Below, in pieces: positions 1 through 15,070 of a stretch of DNA of 64,000 nucleotides. The first letter of the stretch is position 1. Every line of letters begins with the position of its first letter. The notes beneath the pieces are model-generated. The model saw only the letters and a program-made list of their open reading frames with translations, made no database searches and was not told the DNA's origin. Both the position numbers and the translations under genes were made by a program. Source of the stretch: Escherichia whittamii (GTDB lineage: Bacteria; Pseudomonadota; Gammaproteobacteria; Enterobacterales; Enterobacteriaceae); assembly GCF_014836715.1 (NCBI RefSeq), contig NZ_JACSQI010000005.1, positions 242,594 to 306,593 on the forward strand. The letters are read 5' to 3'.

Positions 1-391
1 GAATAATGGTTTTGCCGCCATGTTTCTCATAAAACTGGTGCGTTTTGTCGAGATAACTACGACGGAAAATTTTCGAATTGGGGTTACTGAATAACTTCTC
101 ACCGAACAGTCGCCCAATAGTGTAGTTGACCGCATCACCCACAATTGCAGCAATCAACATCAGTACTACCATCATATGGACGTTGAGATCGTTAGTCTCC
201 AGAGATGCCAACGCGCCAGCGACAAACAGCAGGGAGTCACCTGGTAAAAATGGTGTTACCACAAGCCCGGTTTCACAAAACAGAATCAAAAACAGAATGG
301 CATAAACCCAGACGCCATACTCCGCGACCAGCTCCGCCAGATGCACATCAATGTGCAAAATAAAATCGATGAGGAAATAAATCAGGTCCAT
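1..391 (-). CDS. dedA: DedA family inner-membrane protein, N-terminal part
   Basis: Partial gene: the ATG is at 389-391 and the frame runs off the left edge of the window, leaving about 130 of the usual 219 residues. The translation shows a hydrophobic segment near residues 25-45, then a [13 protein letters not shown] stretch and a [15 protein letters not shown] motif typical of the DedA/VTT family. DedA proteins are polytopic inner-membrane proteins needed for membrane homeostasis; family work points to lipid-carrier or phospholipid transport. It is the last gene of the pdxB-usg-truA-dedA transcription unit, 82 bases downstream of truA. Identity is firm; the biochemical role is less so. Confidence 0.93.
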   Translation of the reverse strand, partial: MDLIYFLIDFILHIDVHLAELVAEYGVWVYAILFLILFCETGLVVTPFLPGDSLLFVAGALASLETNDLNVHMMVVLMLIAAIVGDAVNYTIGRLFGEKLFSNPNSKIFRRSYLDKTHQFYEKHGGKTII

Positions 392-473
392 AATTGCCTA
401 CGCCTTGTACTCTTCATTTCTCAGGCTGTAGCTACGTTGGCTTCAGCCTGAAATTTTTAGAGCATTATTCTCA

Positions 474-1286
474 TTAGTCCGCCAGAAATAGCGGGCCCAT
501 TGGCGGTTTTGGAAGATCAAATCGGTCAGGGTAATCTACCGCAACCAGATATAGCCCTTCCGCTTTCGCCGTTGCTGCCGCCAGCGTTCTGTCCTTTGCC
601 GCTAACAACTCTGCTATCCAACTCTCTGGCTGGTTGTGGGCGCCTACTTCCATCAGGCTACCGACAATATTCCTCACCATATGATGTACAAAGGCATTCG
701 CTTTGATATCCACCACCACATAAGGACCATGTCGCGTGACGTTAATATGCATAACGTTGCGCCACGGCGTTCGGGACTGGCACTGCACAGCGCGAAATGA
801 GGTGAAATCATTCTCGCCCAACAAGCATTGCGCAGCACGATGCATCCGTTCGGCATCCAGCGGTTCGTAAAAGTGGGTCACACCTTTACTCAGCACCGCC
901 GGACGCAACCGATGATTGTAGATGATGTAGCGATAACGGCGAGCCGTGGCGCTAAATCGGGCATGAAAATCATCAGGTACAGCTTTAACCCAACGCACAG
1001 CGATGTCACCAGGCAAATTCGCATTTACGCCTAATGTCCACGCAGCGTCTTTGCGCTGCGCGGTGGTTTCGAAATGCACTACCTGCCCGGTGCCATGTAC
1101 GCCTGCGTCAGTACGCCCGGCGCAGAAGACGGTAATTGGTTCGTTCGCCACCTGGGAGAGCGCCTTTTCCAGCTTCTCCTGCACGCTGCGAACTTCGTTC
1201 TGTCGTTGCCAGCCGTAATACTTACTGCCGTCGTACTCAATGCCCAGCGCAATTTTATAAACTGGCGGTTGTTGCTGGTCGGACAT
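474..1286 (-). CDS. truA: tRNA pseudouridine(38-40) synthase TruA
   Basis: Converts uridines 38, 39 and 40 in the tRNA anticodon stem-loop to pseudouridine. The 270-residue product is full length. The catalytic aspartate is visible as D60 in [13 protein letters not shown], and the fold-typical [15 protein letters not shown] lies at the N terminus. Its ATG overlaps the usg stop codon by one base (TAATG), so translation is probably coupled to usg. It lies in the pdxB-usg-truA-dedA operon. Confidence 0.97.
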   Translation of the reverse strand: MSDQQQPPVYKIALGIEYDGSKYYGWQRQNEVRSVQEKLEKALSQVANEPITVFCAGRTDAGVHGTGQVVHFETTAQRKDAAWTLGVNANLPGDIAVRWVKAVPDDFHARFSATARRYRYIIYNHRLRPAVLSKGVTHFYEPLDAERMHRAAQCLLGENDFTSFRAVQCQSRTPWRNVMHINVTRHGPYVVVDIKANAFVHHMVRNIVGSLMEVGAHNQPESWIAELLAAKDRTLAAATAKAEGLYLVAVDYPDRFDLPKPPMGPLFLAD

Positions 1287-2299
1287 TAGTACAGGTACTC
1301 CTGCACCAGTTTCTCGGCGATTTTCACTGCCATCAGTGCGCCACCAAAACGGACGTTATCGGCCACCGACCAGAACTGGATTTGCTCCGGCATACCGTAA
1401 TCATTGCGCACGCAGCCCACAGAAAGATGCGGCGACCCGGAAGCATCGCCCACCTGCGTTGGAAATTCATTCTCTTCAGAAAGCTCAATATCTTCGCTTT
1501 GAGCAAACGCATCACGCGCCTCTTCCGCCGCCAGCGGACGCAGTGCTTCAAAGTTGACCATCTGAGCATGGCCATAAAATACCGGTGCCTGGACGACGCT
1601 TGCCGAAATCATCAGCCCTTCGTCCTGCATGATTTTGCGCACTTCATCGACGATACGGCGTTCTTCACGTACAGAACCTTCCCTGTCCGGCAGTAACGGC
1701 AGCATGTTGAACGCGAGCTGACGCCCGAAGAAATCTTCTTCGTCAATCGGAATGCCGTTGAGCAATTTCGCACTCTGCCCCGCTAACGCATCGACCGCTT
1801 TTTTGCCCTGTGCGGAGGCTGAAATCAGGCTGGTAACGCTAATACGCGACAACCCGCCCTGATCGATTAACGGTTTCAGAGAAGCCAACAGCTGGCTGGT
1901 CAGGCTGTCCGGTACGGCGATGACATTACGATTACGGTAATCAGCCAGTACAAACGGGTTTACTTCCGGCACCACCAGCGGTACGTCTGGTTCGAGAGCG
2001 AACAATCCGCTGCTGTCGATAACCAGGCAGCCTGAGTTGGTTGCTTCTTCAACCCAGGCAGCGGTCGCTTCTTTGCCTGCGACGAAAAACGCCAGTTGCG
2101 CCTGCGTCCAGTCAAATTCGGCGGCATCCTGCACGGTGATTGTCTTACCACCAAAACGCAGATGCTCGCCTGCGCTTTCGTTACGTGCCAGTGCATAAAT
2201 TTCCCCAACCGGGAACTGACGTTCAGCCAGCGTTTCAAGCAGGGCTTCGCCCACAGCGCCAGTTGCGCCCAGGACGGCAATGTTCCAGCCTTCAGACAT
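1286..2299 (-). CDS. usg: Aspartate-semialdehyde dehydrogenase paralogue Usg, probably not an active dehydrogenase
   Basis: 337 residues, related to aspartate-semialdehyde dehydrogenase (Asd). The NAD(P)-binding motif [10 protein letters not shown] is present at residues 11-20. Where Asd has its catalytic cysteine (N-C-S/T), this protein reads VPDSLTSQL near residues 129-137, so the nucleophile is missing. It is therefore unlikely to catalyse the Asd reaction; its real function is unknown. It lies between pdxB and truA, 65 bases downstream of pdxB and overlapping truA by one base. The name is well supported by position and sequence. Confidence 0.93.
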   Translation of the reverse strand: MSEGWNIAVLGATGAVGEALLETLAERQFPVGEIYALARNESAGEHLRFGGKTITVQDAAEFDWTQAQLAFFVAGKEATAAWVEEATNSGCLVIDSSGLFALEPDVPLVVPEVNPFVLADYRNRNVIAVPDSLTSQLLASLKPLIDQGGLSRISVTSLISASAQGKKAVDALAGQSAKLLNGIPIDEEDFFGRQLAFNMLPLLPDREGSVREERRIVDEVRKIMQDEGLMISASVVQAPVFYGHAQMVNFEALRPLAAEEARDAFAQSEDIELSEENEFPTQVGDASGSPHLSVGCVRNDYGMPEQIQFWSVADNVRFGGALMAVKIAEKLVQEYLY

Positions 2300-2364
2300 G
2301 GTGGTTTACTCCAGAAAATGCAAAGCTCCCTGCCTATGTTACAGCAGAGAGCATGAAGAAGAGA

Positions 2365-3501
2365 TTAACGAGCCGGATGATGAACGGCGTTAAAACCCAG
2401 TTTACACAGTAATGATGCCACACTGGCGTCATCACAAATCACATACAGAGACGACCATTCGCGGCGCTCAAGGTAATTTTTGCGCAGTTTATCGAACTCA
2501 CCCGGAATTCCGGCGACTTTACGCAGCGGTGCGTCATCGCGGCGCACATCATACACCAAATGCACCAGTCTTTTCAGCGTCGGTTGATCGAGTGGACCAT
2601 GCAGCGTAATGCGACCGAACTCTGGCGCGGGCAGTAACGTATCCAGCGCAACGTGTTGTTCATGCCCAATAAACTTGCTATAGGCTTCAAACACTTGCGT
2701 CGTGCCACGCGCTTTACCTTCGAGGGTATAGCCCGCGATATGCGGCGTGCCGATATCCACTTTTTGCAGTAGTTCGACGTTGAGCTCTGGCTCGCCCTCC
2801 CAGACATCCAGCACCACGCTTAACTTCTGGCCTTCATTCAGACAGGTCAGTAGTGCGGTATTATCAACGACTGCGCCACGGCAGGCGTTAATCAGAATCG
2901 CCCCCGGCTTCAGGCTGCGAATCAGTTTCTCATCCGCCAGATGCCGCGTTTTGTACGGACCGTCTTTAAACAGTGGCGTATGGAAAGTCAGAATGTCTGC
3001 TTGCGCGACTAGTTCATCAAGAGGGCGGAAATCGCCTTCATCCCCACGATCGGCGCGTGGTGGATCGCAAAGTAATGTTTTGATCCCCCACGCTTCCAGC
3101 CGCGCCTGTAACCGTCGCCCTACGTTGCCGACGCCCACGATCCCCACGGTACGCTCGTGCAGTGAAAATCCATCGCGTTCGGCAAGCATCAGCAGTGACG
3201 AGAAAACATATTCCACTACCGCAATCGCATTGCAGCCAGGTGCAGCAGAAAAACCAATTCCCGCCTGCTTTAACCACGTTTCATCGACATGGTCCGTCCC
3301 TGCAGTCGCGGTGCCAATAAATTTTACTGGTTTTCCTGCCAGCAAAGATTCATTCACTTTCGTGACCGAACGCACCATCAAAGCATCTGCATCATCCAGT
3401 TCAGCAACTGGAATTGGACGCCCCGGAACCGCTTTCACCTCCCCCAGGCGACTAAATAATTCGCGGGCATAAGGCATATTTTCATCAACAAGGATTTTCA
3501 C
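2365..3501 (-). CDS. pdxB: Erythronate-4-phosphate dehydrogenase PdxB
   Basis: Second step of pyridoxal-5'-phosphate synthesis: oxidises 4-phosphoerythronate to the 2-oxo acid. I place the start at a GTG (3499-3501), giving the family-standard 378 residues beginning (M)KILVDENM; an upstream in-frame ATG would add 44 residues with no family match. The NAD motif GVGNVG is at residues 123-128. The catalytic triad of D-2-hydroxyacid dehydrogenases is in place: R208 (ACRGA), E237 (GEPEL) and H254 (TPHIAGYT). First gene of the operon with usg, truA and dedA; divergent from flk, 99 bases away. Confidence 0.96.
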   Translation of the reverse strand: MKILVDENMPYARELFSRLGEVKAVPGRPIPVAELDDADALMVRSVTKVNESLLAGKPVKFIGTATAGTDHVDETWLKQAGIGFSAAPGCNAIAVVEYVFSSLLMLAERDGFSLHERTVGIVGVGNVGRRLQARLEAWGIKTLLCDPPRADRGDEGDFRPLDELVAQADILTFHTPLFKDGPYKTRHLADEKLIRSLKPGAILINACRGAVVDNTALLTCLNEGQKLSVVLDVWEGEPELNVELLQKVDIGTPHIAGYTLEGKARGTTQVFEAYSKFIGHEQHVALDTLLPAPEFGRITLHGPLDQPTLKRLVHLVYDVRRDDAPLRKVAGIPGEFDKLRKNYLERREWSSLYVICDDASVASLLCKLGFNAVHHPAR

Positions 3502-3600
3502 GTTTGTGGTACCTGTATGAGAACGAGAGTTAACCGAACAAGTGTGCCATAATCTCGCGGCCAGGCATACTTGCGATGATTTCAGGTAGAAGGATACGTA

Positions 3601-5771
<2,171 letters not shown>

Positions 5772-5931
5772 TTACTCCAGAATGCAGCGCAAGGCGAGGT
5801 GTCTCCCCGTCTCATCTCTCTGGTTTTCAGGGTTACGGTGCGTTGGCAGGATTTAACGCGTACGTCTTTCTAGCAGGATATCGACAAAACGGGAAGTTTG
5901 CCTGGAACAGACGGCGATTGTCAATGATGTG

Positions 5932-5957
5932 AAAAGGGAACCATCAGGTTCCCTTTT
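5932..5957 (-). terminator. Rho-independent terminator downstream of fabB
   Basis: Perfect 11-bp inverted repeat (AAAAGGGAACC / GGTTCCCTTTT) with a four-base loop. Read on the minus strand, the arm ends in a T run followed by CACATC. It lies beyond the REP element that follows the fabB stop codon, so it should end fabB transcripts before they reach yfcJ. Confidence 0.75.
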
Positions 5958-5961
5958 ACGT

Positions 5962-6029
5962 TAGTGCCGGATGCGGTATTGGTGCGTATCGTCGGATGCG
6001 ACGCTGGCGCGTCTTATCCGACCTACTCC
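5962..6029. repeat. REP/BIME element between yfcJ and fabB
   Basis: Contains the REP signatures GCCGGATGCGG and GTCGGATGCGACG...CGTCTTATCCGACCTAC, forming an inverted repeat directly after the fabB stop. Such elements can protect the 3' end of mRNA and bind gyrase or IHF, depending on class. Confidence 0.85.
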
Positions 6030-6032
6030 AAA

Positions 6033-7253
6033 TTAATCTTTCAGTTTACGCATTACCAGCGTGGCGTTGGTGCCGCCAAAACCGAAGCTGTTAGACATAA
6101 CGGTGGTCAGTTCGCGATCGGTCGTTTCGGTCACGATGTTCAGACCCGCAGCCTGCTCGTCCAGCTCTTCAATGTTGATGCTCGGGGCGATAAAGCCGTG
6201 TTCCAGCATCAGCAGAGAGTAGATAGCTTCCTGTACACCAGCAGCGCCCAGTGAGTGACCGGTCATTGCTTTGGTTGCAGAAATCGCCGGGCTCTTATCG
6301 CCGAACACTTCACGAATAGCCGCCAGCTCTTTCACGTCGCCAACCGGAGTCGAAGTACCGTGAGAGTTCAGGTAGTCAATTGGGGTATCAACACCGTGCA
6401 TCGCCATCTTCATGCAGCGAACTGCACCTTCGCCAGACGGAGCAACCATGTCGGCGCCATCAGACGTTGCGCCGTAGCCAACGATTTCAGCGTAGATATG
6501 CGCACCACGTGCCAACGCGTGTTCCAGTTCTTCGACCACAACCATACCGCCGCCACCAGCGATAACGAAACCGTCACGGTTAGCGTCATAAGTACGGGAG
6601 GCTTTTTCCGGGGTGTCGTTGTATTTAGTAGACAGCGCGCCCATTGCGTCGAATTCGCAGGCCATTTCCCAGCACAGCTCTTCGCCGCCGCCAGCAAACA
6701 CGATATCTTGTTTGCCCAGTTGGATCTGCTCTACTGCGTTACCGATACAGTGTGCGGAAGTTGCACATGCGGAGCTGATGGAGTAGTTAACACCGTGAAT
6801 TTTAAACGGCGTGGCGAGGCAGGCAGAAACGCCAGATGCCATCGCTTTGGTGACCACATACGGGCCAACCGCTTTCAGGCCGCGCGGGCCGCGCATTGCG
6901 TCAGCGCCGAACACCTGAAAACGCGGGGAGCCGCCGCCGGAACCTGCAATCAGGCCAACGCGCGGGTTATTCTGGTAAGCTTCCGGGGAGAGGCCTGCAT
7001 CTGCAATTGCCTGCTCCATAGAAAGGAATGCATAGATGGATGCGTCGCTCATAAAGCGCACAACTTTGCGGTCAATGAGGCCAGTGGTATCCAGTTTTAC
7101 GTTGCCCCAGACGTGGCTACGCATGCCGGAATCCTTCAGCTCCTGAGAGAAAGTGATCCCTGAGCGTCCTTCACGCAGAGATGCCAGGACTTCCTGCTGG
7201 TTATTACCGATGCTGGAAACAATGCCCAGGCCAGTAATCACTGCACGTTTCAT
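6033..7253 (-). CDS. fabB: 3-oxoacyl-[ACP] synthase I FabB
   Basis: Condensing enzyme of type II fatty-acid synthesis, needed for elongating the unsaturated branch. Full length at 406 residues. The acyl-accepting cysteine is C163 ([10 protein letters not shown]). The two catalytic histidines lie in [11 protein letters not shown] (about residue 298) and GHSLGAAGV (about 333), giving the expected Cys-His-His triad. Monocistronic; the divergent promoter region holds a FabR palindrome and a FadR site, fitting repression by unsaturated acyl groups and activation by FadR. Confidence 0.98.
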   Translation of the reverse strand: MKRAVITGLGIVSSIGNNQQEVLASLREGRSGITFSQELKDSGMRSHVWGNVKLDTTGLIDRKVVRFMSDASIYAFLSMEQAIADAGLSPEAYQNNPRVGLIAGSGGGSPRFQVFGADAMRGPRGLKAVGPYVVTKAMASGVSACLATPFKIHGVNYSISSACATSAHCIGNAVEQIQLGKQDIVFAGGGEELCWEMACEFDAMGALSTKYNDTPEKASRTYDANRDGFVIAGGGGMVVVEELEHALARGAHIYAEIVGYGATSDGADMVAPSGEGAVRCMKMAMHGVDTPIDYLNSHGTSTPVGDVKELAAIREVFGDKSPAISATKAMTGHSLGAAGVQEAIYSLLMLEHGFIAPSINIEELDEQAAGLNIVTETTDRELTTVMSNSFGFGGTNATLVMRKLKD

Positions 7254-7301
7254 TCAATACCTCTGTAAGTCGCACATAGAGTAAGTTTCGAATGCACAAT
7301 A

Positions 7302-7317
7302 GCGTACACTTGTACGC
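7302..7317. promoter_or_regulatory. FabR operator upstream of fabB
   Basis: Palindrome GCGTACA-CT-TGTACGC, about 50 bases upstream of the fabB ATG. It matches the FabR-binding palindrome known from fabA and fabB. FabR represses both genes when unsaturated acyl thioesters are abundant. The match is by recalled consensus. Confidence 0.8.
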
Positions 7318-7318
7318 C

Positions 7319-7335
7319 GAACAAGTCCGATCAGC
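7319..7335 (-). promoter_or_regulatory. FadR activator site upstream of fabB
   Basis: On the minus strand this reads GCTGATCGGACTTGTTC, close to the FadR consensus CTGGTCCGACCTGTT. FadR is known to activate fabB from a site just upstream of its promoter; this site adjoins the FabR palindrome. Confidence 0.7.
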
Positions 7336-7345
7336 CAATTAATAG

Positions 7346-9418
<2,073 letters not shown>

Positions 9419-9435
9419 TCTGCTTTGGCATTATT

Positions 9436-9612
<177 letters not shown>

Positions 9613-9633
9613 TATGCTCCAGACGCTAACAAA

Positions 9634-9912
9634 TTACTGCTGTGAAGCCTGCTGAAACAGGTGTTCCCACATATCGGTTACCAGCGCCTGGTCACGCGGC
9701 GACAATTCACCCGCGCCAATGGCTTTTTCCAGACTCTGGCTAACGGTCGTGTGTACCGCCTGAGCGGAGTGGTCATCACCACTTTCCAGTTCTGCGATGG
9801 CTAATGTCAGGTGTCCACGCAAATACCCACTGGCAAACAACTCATCATCACTGGCATGGTCAACCATACCGTCGATTAATGCCAGAATGCGTGATTCAAA
9901 CTCCGCGATCAT
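9634..9912 (-). CDS. yfcL: YfcL family protein of unknown function
   Basis: 92 residues, acidic, no signal peptide or membrane segment, predicted largely helical. No catalytic motif is visible and I know of no defined function. It is the last gene of the minus-strand group that includes epmC, yfcA, mepA and aroC, starting 33 bases after the epmC stop. A BIME pair follows it. Confidence 0.85.
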   Translation of the reverse strand: MIAEFESRILALIDGMVDHASDDELFASGYLRGHLTLAIAELESGDDHSAQAVHTTVSQSLEKAIGAGELSPRDQALVTDMWEHLFQQASQQ

Positions 9913-9945
9913 CTTCTTTCCTCATTGTAAAACGTGGCGCTGGCT

Positions 9946-10494
9946 TTAGTTGAGCGCTTCCGGCCACGGGAACTGTTCCGCCGTAAGTTCCGGCGTGTGA
10001 TAATAATTTTGTAATGCGTTTATGAAGCGTGCCGGACGTTCCGGAATGCCGTTTGCCAGATAATCCATCACCTGCGCATGTACCCGCCGCTGGAACACCA
10101 CGCGATCCGGTTCGAAATCCCCTTCCAGATTGTCGCAACTGACGTTAAACGGATATCCCGCCGCCACGCAGAACAACCAGTCAAGCGCCTGCGGCTTAAC
10201 TTCAACATCTTCAAACTGGCTTTGCGTTTGGGCATCGCGTCCGTCCGGGCAATACCAGTAGCCGAAGTCAACCAGCTCACGGCGCGCTTTCCCGGCAATG
10301 CACCAGTGCGAAATCTCATGGATGGCGCTGGCATAAAAGCCATGAGCGAAGACGATTCGGTTATACGGTACTTCCGCATCAGCAGGAAGATAGATCGGTT
10401 CGTCGTCGCCTTTAATCAGACGGGTATTAAATTCATCGGCAAAGCAGCTATTAAAAATTTCAATCAACTGCTCGTAGTGGTGTGTAGTGTTCAT
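9946..10494 (-). CDS. epmC: Elongation factor P hydroxylase EpmC (YfcM)
   Basis: Hydroxylates the beta-lysylated lysine of elongation factor P, the final step after EpmB and EpmA. 182 residues; the HEISHWCIAG segment near residues 57-66 and surrounding acidic residues are consistent with the non-haem iron site of this family. Its ATG shares one base with the yfcA stop (TAATG), implying translational coupling. The known partners epmA and epmB lie elsewhere in the genome. Confidence 0.92.
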   Translation of the reverse strand: MNTTHHYEQLIEIFNSCFADEFNTRLIKGDDEPIYLPADAEVPYNRIVFAHGFYASAIHEISHWCIAGKARRELVDFGYWYCPDGRDAQTQSQFEDVEVKPQALDWLFCVAAGYPFNVSCDNLEGDFEPDRVVFQRRVHAQVMDYLANGIPERPARFINALQNYYHTPELTAEQFPWPEALN

Positions 10495-11303
10495 TAGTTC
10501 ATCCCCAACCAGTGGAGGATCTCCTGTCCATGGCTATCATAAAGTAATTTGGCACTCATCACCGCCGAGACGATTACGATCATCGGGCGGATCAGCTTTT
10601 GTCCTTTGCTCAACACCAGTCTTGAACCCATACGTGCGCCGAGGAACTGCCCCACCAGCATCACGAATCCCGTTGCCCAGATCACTTTGCCGCCGAGAAT
10701 AAACAGCAGCAAACCGCCGATGTTTGAAGTCGCGTTGAGTAATTTTGCGTGGGCAGTGGCTTTGGCAAGGTTGAATCCGCACAGCGTAACGAAGGCCAGC
10801 GCATAAAACGATCCTGCTGCCGGACCAAAGAATCCGTCATAAAAACCGACGCAGCCACCGGCAATTAACGCGAAGGGCAAACCGTACATCCGGCGCTGGC
10901 GATCTTCTTCTCCCAGTTTGGGCATCAATAAGAAATAGAGGCCGATGCAAATCACCAGGATGGGCAATATCTGCCGTAATATATCGGCCTGAACATATTG
11001 CACCAGCAGTGCGCCGCTCATTGAGCCAACAAAGGTCATGGCGATATTGAGTTTTTGGTCGCTTAAACTGACGACTTTGCGGCGAATAAAATAGATAGTG
11101 GCCGAGATTGAGCCACCACAAGCTTGCAGTTTATTGGTTGCCAGCGCGTTAGCTGGAGACATCCCCGCCGCCATTAACGCCGGAATGGTAAGTAACCCAC
11201 CACCACCGGCAATCGAGTCGATAAATCCCGCCAGCATGGCGACAAAAAAGAGGACTCCCAGCAACAGCGGGGAAACCATAAACAGGCTATTAAACGTTTC
11301 CAT
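10494..11303 (-). CDS. yfcA: TauE/SafE family membrane transporter YfcA
   Basis: 269 residues with about eight hydrophobic segments. The family signature DSIAGGGGLLTIPALMAAGM lies near residues 29-48. TauE/SafE proteins are thought to export sulfur-containing organic anions, but the YfcA substrate is not established. The gene overlaps both neighbours, mepA and epmC, by one base each. Confidence 0.9.
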   Translation of the reverse strand: METFNSLFMVSPLLLGVLFFVAMLAGFIDSIAGGGGLLTIPALMAAGMSPANALATNKLQACGGSISATIYFIRRKVVSLSDQKLNIAMTFVGSMSGALLVQYVQADILRQILPILVICIGLYFLLMPKLGEEDRQRRMYGLPFALIAGGCVGFYDGFFGPAAGSFYALAFVTLCGFNLAKATAHAKLLNATSNIGGLLLFILGGKVIWATGFVMLVGQFLGARMGSRLVLSKGQKLIRPMIVIVSAVMSAKLLYDSHGQEILHWLGMN

Positions 11304-12127
11304 TAGATCACGTGCTCATCCAGTAGCGCCTGGCAGGAAGGCGGCAACGGAGGCGGTGTCTTCTTCTCAGGCTTTGTTGTTCCCGGTTTTGGAGGTTCAA
11401 ACCAGCTTTGCAGTTCTGCCCCGCAACCATCGCCCGGTGGCGGTAAAGGTTGATCTTCACACTCCAGACTATCGGCAGGACAACGTAATCGTACATGCAT
11501 ATGTGCGCGATGCTGGAACCAGGGTCGCACTTTTCGTAACCAGTCGCGATCGGTACCCGCATCAAGGCAAAGTTGTTGTTTAATCGCCGGATTAACAAAA
11601 ATGCGCGTTACGTCTTTGTCCTGGGCGGCGAGTTTGATCAAGCTGAAAATTTCCGGCTTCCACAGCGTGGGGACAACGCGTTTACCGTCGCGGGAAACCA
11701 GATCTAATGCCTGCGGGCGCAAGAGCTGCGCGGAGGTCCAGCGTGTTTTTGGCAGTTGCAGGAAGATATCGACATCCAGCCCGGTCTGGTGGCTGGCGTG
11801 ACCGCCGTTGAAACGCCCACCAGCGGGCATTCCCATATCGCCAATCAGCACCGTACCCAAGCCCAGATTGTTCACCTGGCTACTCAGACGCTGAATAAAC
11901 ATCACCAGATCCGGGTGACCGAAATAGCGACGCTGATCGGTACGCATGACCTGATAATGTTCGGACTGTATCGGCAACGTGTCAGCGCCGACGATACAAC
12001 CATTAGAAAAACTACCTATCGATTGTGCGCTACCCGGCACAGGTTGGGTTATTTTTTGCCACGGCGTCGCTGCCTGGCTGACGCTACTGGCAAGCAGGGC
12101 CAGTAGCGCAATCGCGGTTTTGTTCAT
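11303..12127 (-). CDS. mepA: Penicillin-insensitive murein endopeptidase MepA
   Basis: Periplasmic LAS-family metallopeptidase that cuts D-alanyl-meso-DAP cross-links in peptidoglycan. 274 residues with a signal peptide cleaved after SVSQA (residue 19). Zinc ligands are visible: H113 and D120 in [11 protein letters not shown], and the second motif RAHMHVRL near residues 206-213. It lies between aroC (three-base gap) and yfcA (one-base overlap). Confidence 0.96.
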   Translation of the reverse strand: MNKTAIALLALLASSVSQAATPWQKITQPVPGSAQSIGSFSNGCIVGADTLPIQSEHYQVMRTDQRRYFGHPDLVMFIQRLSSQVNNLGLGTVLIGDMGMPAGGRFNGGHASHQTGLDVDIFLQLPKTRWTSAQLLRPQALDLVSRDGKRVVPTLWKPEIFSLIKLAAQDKDVTRIFVNPAIKQQLCLDAGTDRDWLRKVRPWFQHRAHMHVRLRCPADSLECEDQPLPPPGDGCGAELQSWFEPPKPGTTKPEKKTPPPLPPSCQALLDEHVI

Positions 12128-12130
12128 GTT

Positions 12131-13216
12131 TTACCAGCGTGGAATATCAGTCTTCACATCGGCATTTTGCGCCCGCTGCCGTAACAGGTGATCCATTAAA
12201 ACGATTGCCAGCATCGCTTCTGCGATTGGCACGGCGCGGATCCCGACACAGGGATCGTGGCGACCTTTAGTGATCATCTCAACTTCTTCGCCAAAGCGGT
12301 TGATCGTGCGCCCAGGCACGGTAATGCTGGAGGTCGGTTTCAGCGCCATATGGGCAATGATTTGCTGCCCGCTGCTGATACCGCCAAGAATGCCGCCTGC
12401 ATGGTTGCTCTGAAAACCTTCTTTGGTGATTTCGTCGCGGTTCTGGCTGCCACGCAGCGCCACCACGTCAAAACCATCGCCAATTTCCACACCTTTCACC
12501 GCGTTGATGCTCATCAGCGCATGAGCAATGTCGGCATCCAGACGATCAAATACCGGTTCGCCAAGTCCTGCGGGTACGCCACTTGCCACCACAGTGACTT
12601 TCGCGCCGATGGAGTCACCCTCTTTTTTCAGCGCGCGCATCAGTTCATCTAACGCGTCGATTTTGTCCGGGTCTGGGCAGAAGAACGGATTTTGTTCAAC
12701 CTGCGACCAGTCTTTGATTTCCAGGGGAACGTCACCCATCTGGGTCAGGCAGCCGCGAATTTCGATGCCAAATTTCTCAGCGAGATATTTTTTGGCAATC
12801 GCCCCTGCCGCAACGCGCATGGCGGTTTCGCGGGCGGAGGAGCGTCCACCGCCGCGATAGTCGCGCAGACCGTATTTTTGTTCGTAGGTGTAATCGGCAT
12901 GGCCTGGACGGAAAACGTCTTTAATTGCGCTGTAATCCTGGGAACGCTGATCGGTGTTTTCGATCAGCAGGCCAATACTTGTACCAGTGGTAACACCTTC
13001 AAAAACGCCGGAGAGAATTTTTACCTGATCCGGTTCACGACGCTGGGTGGTATAGCGCGAGGTCCCAGGGCGACGACGGTCGAGATCATGTTGCAGATCC
13101 GCTTCCGTCAGCGGAATTCCTGGCGGAACACCATCGACGATGCAGCCGAGCGCCAGCCCGTGCGATTCGCCGAAGGTGGTTACGCGAAAGAGTTGTCCAA
13201 TTGTGTTTCCAGCCAT
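12131..13216 (-). CDS. aroC: Chorismate synthase AroC
   Basis: Last shikimate-pathway enzyme: makes chorismate from EPSP using reduced FMN. The ATG at 13214-13216 gives 361 residues starting [10 protein letters not shown], the standard E. coli length; an adjacent GTG would add one residue. Family signatures are present: FGESHG near residue 14, GGRSSARET near 124-132, and the C-terminal GRHDPCVG. Lies downstream of prmB, separated by an ERIC element, and upstream of mepA. Confidence 0.97.
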   Translation of the reverse strand: MAGNTIGQLFRVTTFGESHGLALGCIVDGVPPGIPLTEADLQHDLDRRRPGTSRYTTQRREPDQVKILSGVFEGVTTGTSIGLLIENTDQRSQDYSAIKDVFRPGHADYTYEQKYGLRDYRGGGRSSARETAMRVAAGAIAKKYLAEKFGIEIRGCLTQMGDVPLEIKDWSQVEQNPFFCPDPDKIDALDELMRALKKEGDSIGAKVTVVASGVPAGLGEPVFDRLDADIAHALMSINAVKGVEIGDGFDVVALRGSQNRDEITKEGFQSNHAGGILGGISSGQQIIAHMALKPTSSITVPGRTINRFGEEVEMITKGRHDPCVGIRAVPIAEAMLAIVLMDHLLRQRAQNADVKTDIPRW

Positions 13217-13247
13217 CACGGCTCCGTTATTGTTGTGTTTGCATTTT

Positions 13248-13372
13248 TTACTCTAAATAATTCAAGTTGCAGGAAGGCGACAAGTGAGTGAATCCCCAGG
13301 AGCTTACAGAAGTAAGTGACTGGGGTGAACGAGCGCAGACGCAGCACATGCAACTTGAAGAATGACGAGTAA
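13248..13372. repeat. ERIC (IRU) element between prmB and aroC
   Basis: A 125-bp imperfect palindrome opening with TTACTC and closing with GAGTAA. The core contains the hallmark stretches GTGAATCCCCAGGAGCTTAC and AAGTAAGTGACTGGGGTGA, which are the ERIC consensus arms. It lies within the prmB-aroC transcription unit, so it will form a long hairpin in the mRNA. Confidence 0.95.
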
Positions 13373-13374
13373 AT

Positions 13375-14307
13375 TTAATCTTTATAAATTCCAAAATGTT
13401 CCCGTGCCGCAATAAGCTGCGCTTTAGTGAGCATAAACACACCATCGCCGCCGTTATCAAACTCCAGCCAGGTGAACGGAACATCCGGATATTGTTCCAT
13501 AAGATGTACCATGCTGTTGCCCACTTCACAAATCAGCACGCCATCATCAGCAAGGTAATCTGCCGCGTTACCGAGAATGCGGCGCGTCAGTTTCAGGCCG
13601 TCAGTGCCAGATGCCAGGCCCAGTTCCGGCTCGTGACGATATTCGTTTGGCAGGTCGGACATATCTTCCGCATCAACATACGGCGGGTTAGTGACGATCA
13701 GGTCGTACTGCACTTTCGGCAAGTCACGGAACAGATCGGAACGAATCGGAATGACGTTGTGGATCAGACCATGTTCTTCGATGTTCTGTTCGGCTACCGC
13801 CAGCGCGTCGGGAGAGATATCTACCGCGTCGACTTCCGCTTCCGGGAAGGCATAAGCGCAGGCAATGGCGATGCAACCGCTACCAGTGCACATATCCAGA
13901 ATATGTTGCGGTTGCTTGCTGATAAGTCCGGCAAACTTATTGTTGATCAGTTCACCAATCGGTGAGCGCGGCACCAGCACGCGTTCATCGACGTAAAATT
14001 CATGGCCGCAGAACCAGGCTTTGTTGGTCAGATAGGCCACCGGAACGCGATCGTTGACGCGGCGGATCACACGCTCAACAATACGGTGTTTTTCGCTGGA
14101 GGTCAGGCGGGCGTTGCGCATATCTTCCGGAATATCCAGCGGCAGATAGAGCGATGGCAATACCAGTTGCACCGCTTCATCCCACGGGTTGTCGGTGCCG
14201 TGGCCGTACCAGATATTTGCCGCGCTGAAGCGGCTAACCGACCAGCGCAACATGTCCTGAATGGTTTGCAGCTCATTTACTGCTTCATCAACGAAAATTT
14301 TATCCAC
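13375..14307 (-). CDS. prmB: Ribosomal protein uL3 (L3) N5-glutamine methyltransferase PrmB
   Basis: Methylates Gln150 of ribosomal protein L3. 310 residues; SAM-binding motif [10 protein letters not shown] at 138-147 and the glutamine methyltransferase motif NPPY at 197-200. Paralogue of the release-factor methyltransferase PrmC. First gene of the prmB-aroC-mepA-yfcA-epmC-yfcL series and divergent from smrB. Confidence 0.96.
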   Translation of the reverse strand: MDKIFVDEAVNELQTIQDMLRWSVSRFSAANIWYGHGTDNPWDEAVQLVLPSLYLPLDIPEDMRNARLTSSEKHRIVERVIRRVNDRVPVAYLTNKAWFCGHEFYVDERVLVPRSPIGELINNKFAGLISKQPQHILDMCTGSGCIAIACAYAFPEAEVDAVDISPDALAVAEQNIEEHGLIHNVIPIRSDLFRDLPKVQYDLIVTNPPYVDAEDMSDLPNEYRHEPELGLASGTDGLKLTRRILGNAADYLADDGVLICEVGNSMVHLMEQYPDVPFTWLEFDNGGDGVFMLTKAQLIAAREHFGIYKD

Positions 14308-14472
14308 GTATTCCTCCAGGGCATGGTCGCATTAATTTCGGCGGCTAGTTTGCCATGAAGATGACGATAAATCAGCATTCACGCGGCGATGACGCAGGAA
14401 AAATACGTTTTGACCGATCGATTGCGCTGCGAGTCGGGTAAACTGTAGGAAAATTAAAACAGAGATACATAA

Positions 14473-15024
14473 ATGAAAAAGAAAACAACACTCAGCGAGG
14501 AGGACCAGGCACTGTTTCGCCAGTTGATGGCGGGCACTCGCAAGATTAAGCAGGACACAATTGTCCACCGACCGCAGCGTAAAAAAATCAGCGAAGTGCC
14601 GGTGAAGCGGTTGATTCAGGAACAGGCTGATGCCAGTCATTATTTCTCCGATGAGTTTCAACCGTTATTAAATACCGAAGGTCCGGTTAAATATGTCCGC
14701 CCGGATGTGAGCCATTTTGAGGCGAAGAAACTGCGTCGTGGTGATTATTCACCAGAGCTGTTTTTAGATTTGCATGGTCTGACGCAATTGCAAGCCAAAC
14801 AAGAGTTAGGCGCATTGATCGCCGCCTGCCGCCGTGAGCATGTGTTTTGTGCCTGCGTGATGCATGGTCATGGTAAGCATATTTTAAAACAGCAAACGCC
14901 GCTGTGGCTGGCGCAACATCCGCATGTGATGGCGTTTCACCAGGCACCGAAAGAGTACGGCGGAGATGCGGCGTTGTTAGTGTTGATTGAAGTGGAAGAG
15001 TGGCTGCCGCCAGAGTTGCCCTGA
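14473..15024 (+). CDS. smrB: Collision-sensing ribosome endonuclease SmrB (YfcN)
   Basis: SmrB cleaves mRNA between collided ribosomes, starting their rescue. 183 residues: a basic N-terminal extension (KKKTT..., KIKQD..., RPQRKK) that contacts the ribosome, then a C-terminal Smr domain with DLHG at residues 99-102 and the HGHGKHILK motif near 135-143. Start ATG follows an AGAGATACATAA leader. Divergent from prmB. Confidence 0.94.
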
Positions 15025-15033
15025 ATGGTAAAA

Positions 15034-15066
15034 GCCGGATGCGGCGTAAACGCCTGATCCGGCCTA
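15034..15066. repeat. REP element between smrB and yfcO
   Basis: GCCGGATGCGGCGTAAACGC followed by CTGATCCGGCCTAC: a single REP palindrome between the convergent stops of smrB and yfcO. Confidence 0.85.
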
Positions 15067-15070
15067 CTTG

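Noticed and set aside
1136..1696. 186-codon plus-strand open frame over truA/usg
   Set aside because: Antisense to two conserved coding genes and without domain content; a shadow of GC-skewed codon use.
13248..13529. Open frame of 93 codons reading through the ERIC element into prmB antisense
   Set aside because: Antisense shadow of prmB plus repeat sequence.
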